A stretch of DNA of 64,000 nt. It comes from Lutjanus erythropterus. Taxonomy: Eukaryota > Chordata > Actinopteri > Lutjaniformes > Lutjanidae. This document shows, one piece after another, positions 34,260 to 44,963 of this stretch (its first letter is position 1; each line of letters begins with the position of its first letter). The stretch is taken from assembly GCA_020091685.1 (NCBI GenBank), contig CM034605.1:10798218-10862217 (forward strand), given 5' to 3'. A model generated the notes under the pieces. That model saw nothing but the letters and a program-made list of their open reading frames with translations. It was not told the origin of the DNA and searched no databases. The translations under genes were made by a program, and so were the position numbers.

Positions 34260-35685
34260 CCTCAGGCAGTCTCCGAGCTCAGACAGGTCCCTGCCATTAT
34301 CCCGTCCTCTACCCTAAACACGCAGTTTTAATTTCAAAGCTCTGATTAGCTGATGATTGCATGACAGCCGCCGACCAGGTTCCCTTTTCGCCCGGCTCCC
34401 AGACTGCAACTCAATCATGCCCAATTAGTGGGTCCCCAAACACTCTCTCTTATTAGAGGACTCATAATCGACTCATTGTGTCCTGATTTGGCAAATAAAT
34501 CACTCTGGAGGCTGCTGACTCCCCCACCCACCCACCACCCTTCCCCCCCTTTTCTCTCTCACCCTGTCTTTCACTGCCCACTCCCCTTCTTTTCCTTGTC
34601 CAGGGGTTCAGTGACAACGTTTTCAGGCGTGCTTTTCATTGGAGCTGACAGTTTGAGCAACGCCGGACTCCCTTTTTCTTTTTTTCTTTTTTTTTATTCC
34701 CCCTGAAGAATGAAGAATAATTTAGCAGCTAAGGCAAGGCAGGCAGCATGCGGGTGTCCTTGTCCTACAAGGTTAAGAATCCATTCCATCTGAGCAAGAA
34801 AGGAGTGAATTAAAATAAATGATGGCCAGATATTTATTGCGAGTTTGTAGATGAAGCCAAGTCACTCCAGTGGACCAGTGGGGCCCAGGCTGCCAGTGGC
34901 TCAGTGTAGCCGAGTGACCTCCCTACCTCTGCCTGCCTAACTGGGGAATAACACTCAATGTCACATTACAACTATCCTCTGCATTTGATATATTTATTTA
35001 TATCCCTATATATATATATTTATATCTATAAATGCAAGTGTTGGGGACATCAGGGCAAAACGTCAAATGAGATAGCAGGTCGGACATATATGAAATTATC
35101 TGGTTGGGGGATGCTAAAAATAATTGTAATTTGATTGAAGGAGGGGAGATTCTTGAGAAAACGAAGCTTTGGAGACGCAGACAAGGAGATCCTGAGTGAG
35201 ACGGGACAGGAAAAAGAGACACAGATGTCCTTCAGTCTGGAGACACAAAACTCGAGGATGCTCCGACACAAACTAAATGTATTATATGGTTTAAGTAAAG
35301 GGACAGACAATAGTACAGTTCATTTACACTCCGTGTTTTGAATTCTTTCAGGAAAAATCTTCAGAATTCACATTAGTAATCGCTAATGTTCTAACAATTT
35401 CAGGGTCCCACAAGTGTAAAGGGCCTTCAGAAAGTTCCCAGTACCATCATGGTGTGAGACATAAGGGGTCTTTGGAGGTCTGAGACAACGTTATTGAGAC
35501 AACAAACCCCTCTGAAAGCCTCAACAGCAAAGGTTTGGGGGAGTTTCTCAAAAAATCTTTAAAGAATTATTTGTCAATTGCATTTGTCACTTAAATGTCA
35601 TTTAAATGTTTACTACGTCCAGTATTCATTATTCAAATAGCAAAACATTTATTCACAGGGGTGAATACAGAAAAATATTGTTGTG
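34260..35685. other. Low-repeat intergenic island and AT-rich tail
   Basis: 34,320-34,960 is repeat-poor with AATTAG and TGATTAGC words. A (TA)n-rich stretch occurs at 34,986-35,030. Frames at 35,050-35,341 overlap on both strands and are unrecognised. Confidence 0.3.
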
Positions 35686-35689
35686 GACT

Positions 35690-36445
35690 TTCCCCATATT
35701 ACCAATGCATACTATTTCACACACTGCCTACTACCATACTATTTAGTATAGCGGTATGTCCCAATACATAGCATGTCAAATATACGCCACAAATGCCAGG
35801 ATTTCCTACTCTCACATTCTGCAGTATGTAAGCCAGCACTCTTTTCTGGCTGTTCTGACCCACAATCAGCGGAAGATACGTCGCATCAATCTTTTTACGT
35901 CAAATTTCATAACACAGACTGCGACAGATGTATGAGAAAGAGGGTCAAAGTTTAATGCACAATGTTATGACGAAGTGGTGTAAGTAGTATGTTCCTGATG
36001 TATGAAAACTGTATACAACAGTACAGTGTAAAAAATAAAGTATTTTAACATATAAAAAACTGTGCCAGTGTTCAGGCTGACTTAAACTTTCAAGTTGACT
36101 GAGTTTGAAAACACAAGTTGGGATAATTTTGCAATGATTCAAAAGAAATAAACTTTTCTAGTCGAATAAACTTTATTATAATTCAATTGAACTTGAGAAA
36201 AAAACTAAGCTTCAGACATTAAATTGAACTGATATACATTAGAAGAACTTATGTTTGTAAGTTCTGAAGTGTTCTGAAAATTAATAATTAATAATAAAAA
36301 AATTAAGTTTGATTCACTTTAATAAATAAAAGTTCATTAAAGTATTGAGACAAGTTTAGATTCCACTGAATTCCTATATGATTTTTTACACAGTGTACAT
36401 ACTTTGTAAAGGCAGCTGCAGTATGTACTAAAAAAAGATTTGGAA
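35690..36445. mobile_element. AGTATG-type repeat, interrupted by another element
   Basis: The left part has CATACTATTTAGTATAGCGG and GTATGTCCCAATACATAGC. The right end has GCTGCAGTATGTACTAAAAA. AGTATG/CATACT words are inverted between the ends. The continuity is broken by the element at 36,023-36,397. Confidence 0.5.
36023..36397. mobile_element. CAGTGTAAAAAAT-ended element nested in a repeat
   Basis: The left end ACAGTGTAAAAAATAAAG and the right end GATTTTTTACACAGTGT form terminal inverted repeats. The interior is AT-rich and non-coding, with a SAM-like series of TTGAACT and AAGTTC words. It interrupts the surrounding AGTATG repeat. Confidence 0.6.
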
Positions 36446-36449
36446 TACA

Positions 36450-37390
36450 GCATCATTATTTTTCAGAAGGGTCCGCTGCAATATTCCTTCCCAGAATTCA
36501 TAGCTACACACAACTCCTCAGGACTGAGATCCAACATGAGAGCTTTACAGACTCAGCGGGTGGACCGGCTTGAGCCCGGGGGCTTGCGGAGCACTGGGAG
36601 GCCTGTGATGTTGCGTGCATGCAGGATACCAGTGGGCTGTGATGTACTGGACTCAGAGTGAGACCCAAAGAGTAGCTTTAGCAGCGTCCCACTGTGACGG
36701 TGAGCTCTCTGTCCAGGCTCAAACAGCTTCTCCTACAGCAGCAGCTCCTGTGAAGTCACCTCAGGATGCTGCTTTCCTTTGTCCAAACCAAACCACTGTC
36801 TCCCCCTCCTCCACTCTACCAAGGGCTACGTGTTTGGTGAGGGTGTGTTGAGTGGTCATTAGTCTCTGTTTACAGTGCAGAGAACCTGGCCAGCTGGCAT
36901 GTGACGTGTGATGTGCCGCGCTGTGGTCTACCACTGTGAGACCCCCGTGGCAGAGTCGTGGAGGCCCAGCAACCCCCTTCCCCAGGCGGGCCGCAGAGAC
37001 CGCGGCGAGCCCTCGGCAGATGGAGCCTCCAGCGTTCCCCGTCTCTTTTCCACAAGCAAAGAAGAGGTGGAGCGAGCGCTGGAGGTGGGACTGGCCCTGG
37101 CCCCCATCACAGATGCCAGGAGAAGGCTGAGACTCTGGCGAGGCCCTGCTGGGAGGGTGCTGGGCCGGAACAGGTGCAATCTCAGCCCCTCGATCCCCTC
37201 TGTCAGCACCTCAGTGGTGGAGCCCGCACTCTCTTCCTGTCCTCACTCCTTCTCATTCACACACTCAAGAGGTGTTGTGGGGCTACATGCAGCCCCTCCC
37301 TCCACCCAGCAGCAAATCCAGACACCAAAAATCCTGATCGGACACAGTTCTCTTGCTATCTTGTGCCTTAACCTCAAAAGGGACGAACAT
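36450..37390. other. GC-rich unique island
   Basis: The GC content is clearly above neighbouring DNA, with overlapping frames on both strands (161 codons at 36,908-37,393 plus; 93 codons at 36,928-37,209 minus). All three plus frames are partly open, the signature of composition rather than selection on one frame. I recognise none of the products. A regulatory or non-coding transcript role is possible but not shown. Confidence 0.3.
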
Positions 37391-37395
37391 TAAGG

Positions 37396-38179
37396 CTGGG
37401 TTGCACTAACAATCATTCATCTTTAAAACCGATTAAATCATGGTTTAAACTTTAAATTATGTTACACTGAACTTTAAAACTATCTGAAAATTCAGAAAGG
37501 TTAAATTGAAGCCTCTCTTAAGACCTCAGTGTAGTTTTTCTCCAACATAGATTTAACTTCATTCTGTTGCACTAAAACTTTAAACTCCAATATAAACTGT
37601 GTATTAACTTTAAACTTACACTTGAGTAGGTTTAACTTTTAAAATGGCTGCCTTTCTGAGAAGGATTGAGCAAAAATGTCTCTTCTTTCTTTCACTCCAG
37701 TTTATCCAGTAAAACGGTCTGCCAGTTGGTGCCAGGCCGTCTCTTTTTTCCTCACTGTGCTGCTGTCTGTTTTCAAATCTTATGTTATTTGGCCAACAAA
37801 TTTTTCTCAAAGGTGTTTGACGAGCCACCAGGAGAAGGCTAACTAGGGTAACTTTTTAACTAATTAGCAAACAAAAAAAACTTGTTTAACCGTTTTGGCT
37901 CACTAGCAAATAATGTAATGCTTTAACTTTTTAGCTAGCTAGCAAACAATGTACGATTTTGTTTGTGTCTGAAATTCCATACCAACATGCTAATTTGTAC
38001 GCTAAAACAGTGAGATTTTTTGGGTATGTCCAAAATCTTAGCAGAACTGACTCAGTCAGACAGCTGTCAAATATAAATCCAGTACATTTTGAATCTGGAT
38101 TTATATTTTAAACCTAGTTTTGCTAATCTCTGATTAGATCTTATTTTAGATTAAATTTATGTTTGTTGGTGCAACCCAG
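37396..38179. mobile_element. TTGCACCAAC-end short DNA transposon, copy 3
   Basis: The left end CTGGGTTGCACTAACAATC and the right end GTTTGTTGGTGCAACCCAG are inverted over about 17 bases. It is the best preserved end pair in the family. The interior has TTTAGCTAGCTAGCAAACAA and AAACTTTAAACTCCAATA words shared with the copies at 45.5 and 59.8 kb. Non-coding. Confidence 0.75.
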
Positions 38180-40160
38180 AGTAACAAGTTAGAAGTACAG
38201 TGGCAGACGTGTGTGTTTGTGACCCTCTGAGGGCAAACAGTGGAGTAGTGTTGACTCAGGCGTTTTCCTCTGCTGGCCATGATAAGCTCCTCGGCTGACC
38301 TCACCAATACCAGGGGGCCAACACAACCACTCTCCCATCAGCCTTTGCTTTATCGCCAGTGGCTACAAGACAAAGAGGCTCTGCTGTATACCTGGCTGCG
38401 GACGGCATCCTGCATGATGGAAAGAGTTTATGACAGAAGGGGGTGGGTGGCGAGGGCCCAACAAGCCACCTTGACCCGTCCCTGCTCAGAGGACCTTGGT
38501 GAACCCCGTCCCATTGCCCCCAGCCCCACACGAGCGACCTGGCCACTCCAACCGCCACTGAGTTATTATCATAATTTCCCGGAGAGGCATTGCAGGGCCT
38601 CCGCGAGCAGAGAGGCATCCGTGTTTTACAGAATGTTTTGTGTTTTATTGCCTTTAAGTCACTCATAGGCCAGCGGAGAGGGCCCACAATGATAAGAAAA
38701 CCAGTCATGTGAAAAATGAAGGACCTCGCGTACAGGACTGAGAGGTGAAGAAGGGAAATAATAAAATACATGACAAATGTGGAGCTGGACTGTATTTCAT
38801 GTTCAAACCCCCGTCTCTCCCCGTCCAACCCTCGGCTGCTCTAAAAACATATGAGGGGAAAGCGGGAAATAATAATAATGAATTCATCCAATCTCACTGT
38901 TACAAAAAGAACAGAAGCTTTTTTTCCCTACCTCATGGCTTATACTTGAAAAAAAAAAAAACTCCCAGCCCTCTCACTCCCCCTCCTGGGTACTTTGACA
39001 ACATGACGGCCGTAAGATGCCCAGGGGCATTCCAAGCTGCCACTGTCCCAGCCATTTCATGTCCGAGCCCACCTGGGGTAAACAAAAAAGGACTTGGAGC
39101 GATAGAATATTAACTAAAGAAGAGAGGGGAAAAATAGCACTGACAAAACTGAAAATACTTTTCAACCCGTCAAACTTTAGGTCTTAAAAAATACCTCTTT
39201 CATTGTCTCTTTTGTGGAGTAATTCCCCCTCCTCTCCCGCAAACCCCCTGCGGGTTTTTAAAGGTGCAGTATATCTAATGAAAAATAAAACATCTGTTTA
39301 ATCTAGCTATTTCAAAAGCAAATCCCCTTTTGATCAAAAAATGATATTGATCTGACTGCCTTAGTTGTGTGGCGAGGATTTCTCCTTTAAACTTGAAATA
39401 TCATGGAGTCTTTGTGGCAAATCAATACTGCGGCTGCTTTTTGAGGCTCGTTTCAAAGGGTATGGGATCCATTTGAATATAGTTGAGATAGTTATGTTAT
39501 AAATTAATGTGTAAAAAAAGATGTCATACTGCTTAAAAAGGGGGATGTCTTTATTTTCTTGCCTTTTTAAACTGCTAATAATCCCCTCATGGCTGTTCCA
39601 TGGCACCTGACTGATGCAGTGACGGCCGGGTCAGCGACAGGGAACCTGTGACAGGCACGCGGCCCCTGCTAGTGGAATGAACTGGTCCTAATATTCCTCG
39701 AGCTTTAGCGTGTCTGTCCTCACCCCTCACTCTGTGTCTGCGGGGCCCCGGCATTGGGCCCCAGCTATCTCCACATCTCCCCATTTTCTTTAATTACACC
39801 TCAGCATATTGCTTTAGGGCCATATGGAAGGCAGATATTGAGACCAGATAAGATGTATAAACTTCTGTCAACACCACAGTATATTAGCTTGAGCTGGAAG
39901 CACATTATCTCAATTCTATCCTTCCAATTAGCGCCCAATATCAAAATACATTAAGACAAGCCTGTCGACGAGCAGCATGAAAAAACATTACATTAATGGG
40001 GGCCTTCGTCCGTTTTTTTTATTAAAATTGTATTACTTCCTTGCGTTTGTTTTCTTTGCCACAAAATGAAAAGTCATTTCCACCGAGGGACCCAATAAAA
40101 ACACAGATAAATTACCCATTTAAACCCAATGGCCTGAGAACTCAGCTGTGCTCACTTGGT
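38180..40160. other. Low-repeat intergenic island
   Basis: 38,200-39,130 and 39,560-39,960 are GC-balanced and repeat-poor. Several overlapping frames (38,279-38,668 plus; 38,301-38,828 minus; 38,745-39,113 plus) are unrecognised and contradict one another. An A-run is at 38,949-38,960. Confidence 0.3.
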
Positions 40161-40165
40161 CCATA

Positions 40166-41180
40166 CACTCATAGGAATAAGGGTCCCAAAAGAGTCCTTC
40201 TTGAAGGGCTGAGGCTCTACTCAGAACCTTTTGTTTGTGAAGAACACTATTTTGAAGAAGGGGTTCACCAAGTGTTCCTTGTAAGACTAAGGGTTCCATT
40301 AAGAACCCTTTTCACCCCAAAACCCGTTTTGGAAGAAAGAGTTTTGTTAAGGGTTCTTTGTAACACAATATAAAAGGGCTCTTGGGAGAATGCCATGGGT
40401 GGGTTCTAGATAAAGCCCTTGGAATATAAAAAAGGGTTCTTGGTAGAACCCCCTAGGTGGATTCCAGATAAAACATTTGACATATAGAAGGGTTCTCAGG
40501 AGAATGCCCTGGGTGGGTTCTTCCATCAAGGGTTTTTTATACCATAATATAAAAGGGTTCTCAGTAGAACCCCCTGGGTGGGCTCTAGATAAAACACTTG
40601 GAAGATAGAAGAGTTCTCAGAAGAACTCCCTGGGTGGGTTCTTGTTAGCATCCTTTGAAGGTGGAAAGATTCTGGACAGAACCCCAGAGAAGTTTGTTGA
40701 ATTCCTTGAAGAACTGTTTCGTTGAGGGGCCTTTGTACCATAATATATAAGGGTTCTCCGCATAAAGCTCTGGGTGGGTTTTAGATAAAATCCTTGGATA
40801 ATAAAATGGTTCTGGGGAGAACCCCCCTGGTGGGTTCTGGATAAGATGATCGGGATATAAAAGGGTTCTTGGTGGAACCCCCTGTGTTGATTTTGTTAGC
40901 ACCTTTGGAAAGTGGATAGATTCTGCACAGAACCCCAGAGAGGGTTTTGGGTGGAACCATTACACCATAGAAGGGTTCTCCTTTAGAACCTCTTACAGGG
41001 GGCTCTGTGTGAAACCTTTCACAGATGGTTCTAGGTTCCCTGTATGTTGGTTTTTAGGTAGATCCCTCTAAAAGAGGAACACTTATAGAAGCTTCTACCA
41101 GGAATCAAAAAGGGATCTCCGATGAGGACAAGTCAAATAACCCTTCATGGTTCTAATCAGAACTTGTAACTTTAAGTGTG
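40166..41180 (-). mobile_element. GGGTTCT/AGAACC-rich transposon-like element, expanded copy
   Basis: This is the reverse-oriented relative of 19,053-19,666. Its right end, read on the minus strand, starts CACACTTAAAGTTACAAG; its left end starts CACTCATAGGAATAAGG. Each is flanked by TA. Between about 40,375 and 40,870 it contains roughly eight degenerate copies of a unit of about 56-65 bp built on GGGTTCT...AGAACCCCCTGGGTGG, which makes it some 400 bp longer than the other copy. The minus frames at 40,347-40,902 are translations of these repeats. Confidence 0.7.
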
Positions 41181-42673
41181 TACTGGCCTGAAGGTTTCAC
41201 AGTGGGTCTTCGGTAACAAACTGCTGCTGCTGCTTTAAAAATAAACAGTGTAGAGTCACACAAAAAACTTATTTTCCATCATAAACTCAGAGAATTGGTG
41301 TGCTGTGCTGTTGCGTGTGTCCCATCGAATCAAAGTGTGTCATCACTGGAACATTTTGAGTGAAATATCGGATTACAGGCGCATGCACTGGGCCAGTGTG
41401 GATTCTTACAGCAGTAACGGCTCCATTATTTTAATAGAAAAATGTCAGGGGAAAACAAATCACACCCTAAGCCCATGTGCGGCCTGTATCATCTGATCTG
41501 ATATACACAGCAGCATCAATGTGGCCTCAGACTCGGCTCACCTCACAGTGACACTGTGTTCATGTGAAAGCTGCCGCCATAACCAAAGAGCTCTCTGAAG
41601 AACACAACTGTCTTCTTCACTGTGTATATATTGCAGCTGTTTTGACGTGATTGAATTCACTGCACCCAGACAGAGAGAGGTCAATGCGAGCCTCGCTGCA
41701 GCATCAGGATATACTGTATACACCGAGAGACACAGAGAGAATAAAGGAAGAGAGAGCGGCAGGATGAGGCAGTAGAGAGAGGTCACTTTGAGAAGCTGGA
41801 TGCGAGCACATGCCAAACAGCGTCTCTGGATCTCTCTTTCTCTAATCCCCTCTCTGATCCACCGACGCCTGGGCCAATCATTTGAGGCCGGCCGCAACCC
41901 GTGATCACTGGGCCCTAATCTGAGTCCTCGGCCCGTCCGCAGTCCACCTCAGACAGCACCGGCCGGCTGCCAGCAGAGGAGTGGCAGGCTTAGCCTTCTC
42001 CAGAGAGACAGCTAGAGGTTGTCTCTACATGGATGGGCACTTCGCAGCTCGGCGGGGGCGGGAGGAAGGGGCAACATAGCAGCTGCTCAGGGCATATGGG
42101 CAGAATTCATTAAGTCTGGCTAAATAAGCCAATTGTGGAGGCGGTAAAAAAGAGTGCGTTTGTATGTTTGATAGAGAAACAAACAGAGATCACTCACTGC
42201 ACTCAAATATTCTGCCACACACAGTTATTCCAAGCACAAATATCCCGTGTGATAGCCTCGTCCTGAGGTATTACACTTGATGAAGTTGATTCAAGGAGGC
42301 CCACCAAATGAAAAAATCTGGATCTATTTGTGATGGGCAGTGATTGAGCTGTTAGATGCATAGATTATGTGTCCTTGAGGACTTTGCTGTGCATCTCCAA
42401 ATGTCATGAGACCGCTGTCTGCTGCAGAAATAAACCTAATCACAATCTGTAAATGTTACAGCTGTTTCCCTAATAGACCTGGCCTGACTTTGGAGGCCTG
42501 CATCTATATTCACACACATGAACCAAAGACAAAACTGAATGCTGATACATGCCACCAGCATGTGTGGAAGCCACGGTATACAACGCATTTCATAAATGAT
42601 ATCAACTTCTCTTCTCTTCCCTGTCCTGAGGCCTGCTCTGTCTGCACTACTACTATATATGTATCATATTTAA

Positions 42674-43066
42674 GGGTGTAAGAAGATATTGCTATTATGA
42701 TATCTTGATATTATATGATACTGTATCAATTCACAAAAACACTGTATTAAAAGATTCGTAGCAGTGTTGTAATCTATCCTCAGCCATTTGACTTGTAACA
42801 ATATAAACTGAGATAGGAAGAAGCACTTATCTTTCCTTTGCTCAGATTGCACAGAAAGTAGTGCTATGATGGTAGATATTACAGGGACTGTGATAAATAC
42901 AAATGCAGACCCTACACTTCCTGTTGCATTACAAAGAGCCTTTTTTATTGAGATTATAAGCAAAAGGTAGTGTTTTCTTTATGTCAGTTTTCCCAAAATT
43001 ATATTTTAAAAATTGCAATATATCGCTCTGTTTACAGTATTGCAATATATGTTCCCACCAATAAAG
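42674..43066. repeat. GATATT/AATATATCG dispersed repeat
   Basis: The block begins GGTGTAAGAAGATATTGC and continues ATGATATCTTGATATTATAT. It ends GCAATATATCGCTC and TATTGCAATATATG. This motif style is typical of a common fish repeat; the class is unknown. Confidence 0.4.
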
Positions 43067-43559
43067 TGTTTCCACCAATATCACAGTTTGGTCAATAATC
43101 CGGATGCGCAGCCATGTTGGAGGTACTGGGATGTAAACAATAAAATGGATTACATGCTGAATATTCCATTTAAACTGACTTTAGGATGTCTAAACCACAG
43201 AAAAAGGCCGCTAAAACTCATAGAAAAGCGACTTGGTCAGCAGGAAAGAACACTACATTTTGAGAATCTAACTAACAATTGTGCCTTCTGTTTCCCATGC
43301 CAACATAGTAAACAACATTGTATTTTTTGCCAAGCCCAAACAGAGCTGAAGACCTTAATTTTTTTAGGATTTTGTGTCTAATAGTCAAATAGTACAATTT
43401 TTTGGATTAAAATGCTGCTGTCATAAACAAAACCACTTCCTGGTTGCATGCCTCTGCCAACCAGCCAAGTTGCAGTCACATCCTTATATGTCCAGACTTA
43501 TACACGTAGTGAAGACTTTGAATGCAAAATGGAAGTTATAGTATATTAAAATTTAGGAT

Positions 43560-43910
43560 TTCAGTGAATAATTTTCAGTGAGAAACATGCTGTCTTCATT
43601 TAGAGGACTGATAGAGTTTTAAGTGTTTTGCAGAATTACTTCATCAGTTTATTAGATGTTTGTGTGAAACTTTGTCATAATTAGCGTGAGTTCTTGAGTT
43701 ATAGCACGTTTAGTGTGGTCACAGTGACCACCAAATTCTTATCAGATCATCCTTGAATCTAAGTGTATGTTTGTACCAAGTTCAAGGAAAAAGACATATC
43801 AAGAAGTTCCTGAGATACTGTGTACACAAGAATTGGACAGATGGACAAACGGACAACCTGAAAACATAATGCCTCCGGCCACAGCTTTTGTCAGTGCAGA
43901 GCCATAATTA
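43560..43910 (+). repeat. Teleost dispersed repeat ending CATAATGCCTCCGGCC
   Basis: GTGGTCACAGTGACCACC, ATCATCCTTGAATCTAAG, GGACAGATGGACAAACGG and CATAATGCCTCCGGCCACAG occur in the order familiar from an abundant interspersed fish repeat. No coding sequence. Confidence 0.6.
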
Positions 43911-44852
43911 AAAGATTTCTTTCACCAATTCAGTAAAGTCAGCTGATGAAAAACTAGCTTATTCTTACAAGCTCATATTTGGTTGACCAAAATTGGACAT
44001 TTTCTGCAATGAAAATCATGAACAGTTGCAAGTTTGGTTGTATTGTTGACGTTCAGTACATCCAACATGGCTGACCTTTGGATTGATGATGTGCTGTAAA
44101 AACACACCACACGAATTGTCACCCATGTATCGTGACACATATCATATCGCCAGATTCTTGACAACACACAGTGAAATCAATGGTATTGCACTATTGTGAA
44201 GAATTTGTCTTCTTTCATTTTTAAGTGCACACACCTGACATGAACTGCCGTTTTGCTTCCGACTTGCATGCATTCCTCTTTATCCAGTAAAAGGTATAAT
44301 GTATGCTAATCCCCCAGGTGTCAATAGGAACTCTGTTCAATGCATTTGAGATAATAGTGAAGAAGGGGTTGCTCCTATCGAAGACCTGGAAGATAAAGTC
44401 AATGGCACAGTCAATAACAATAAGGTTGTAGGCTTTAATGAGGAATGTTAATTTGAACACAATCAACTGGATTTCAGCTTAGCTGATTATCAACCTTGGA
44501 CTTGTATGAGGGTGTTGATAATGCTGGCAGTACAGGGAGGGCATTTTTATCTGTGACAGCTTTTTTTCAGAGGAGCTTTTCAAACAAAATCAGTGTGCCT
44601 TTTGGCTGTTTAAGTTAAAAACTAACAAACCTGAACAAAGACAGGGTAAGAAAACACTGCACTGTTCACTGCACAGCGAACTTTATAAAATCCAAGAAAT
44701 ACTGTATAAACACTTTACAAAATATAAATTCTGGATAACAAACAGTAATTAAAGTTACTACAATCAAAGTCACTGGCCCTTCTGTGTTATGGACATTCAC
44801 CCAGTTCCCACTGGAAGCATTTAAAGTCCCAGTTCAAACCTCCTCCTTCTCC

Positions 44853-44963
44853 TCATGTTAGAGGCATCGCGGCCTGGTCCTCACTCTCTCCTTGATCCCA
44901 TTCCATCCGCAGCTCTGAGGACACCTCTGTAAACAGATGATCCCAGTCCCAGCTCACATCATC
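44853..44963 (-). CDS. ift43: ift43 exon 9 (last coding exon)
   Basis: The acceptor TTGCTCTGCAG is followed by GAT GAT GTG AGC TGG GAC TGG GAT. It encodes residues 172-207, the [13 protein letters not shown] block plus a short acidic tail, and ends MPLT TGA. Phase 0 at the acceptor matches exon 8. Confidence 0.96.
   Translation of the reverse strand, partial: DDVSWDWDHLFTEVSSELRMEWDQGESEDQAAMPLT

Larger units (their letters stand above)
41190..44850. other. Intergenic region downstream of ift43
   Basis: 41,280-42,400 is repeat-poor and GC-balanced. 42,674-43,066 and 43,560-43,910 are dispersed repeats (separate entries). On the ift43 strand no canonical AATAAA occurs within about 400 bases of the stop codon; the nearest variant is ATTAAA at about 44,432-44,437. 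The transcript end is therefore not fixed. Confidence 0.4.

Noticed and set aside
33933-34317. Frames rich in TH/CV dipeptides
   Set aside because: They are translations of (CA)n microsatellites.
36908-37393. 161-codon plus frame (longest unassigned frame)
   Set aside because: It lies in a GC-rich stretch where other plus frames and one minus frame are also open. No splice logic, no recognisable domain.
38279-39113. Cluster of 60-175 codon frames on both strands
   Set aside because: They contradict one another, lack splice boundaries and resemble nothing known.
40347-40902. Minus frames with repeated GFxxEP / LLRTLLY motifs, looking like a repeat protein
   Set aside because: The motifs are a by-product of the 56-65 bp DNA repeats within the GGGTTCT element; frames break between units and lie inside a transposon.
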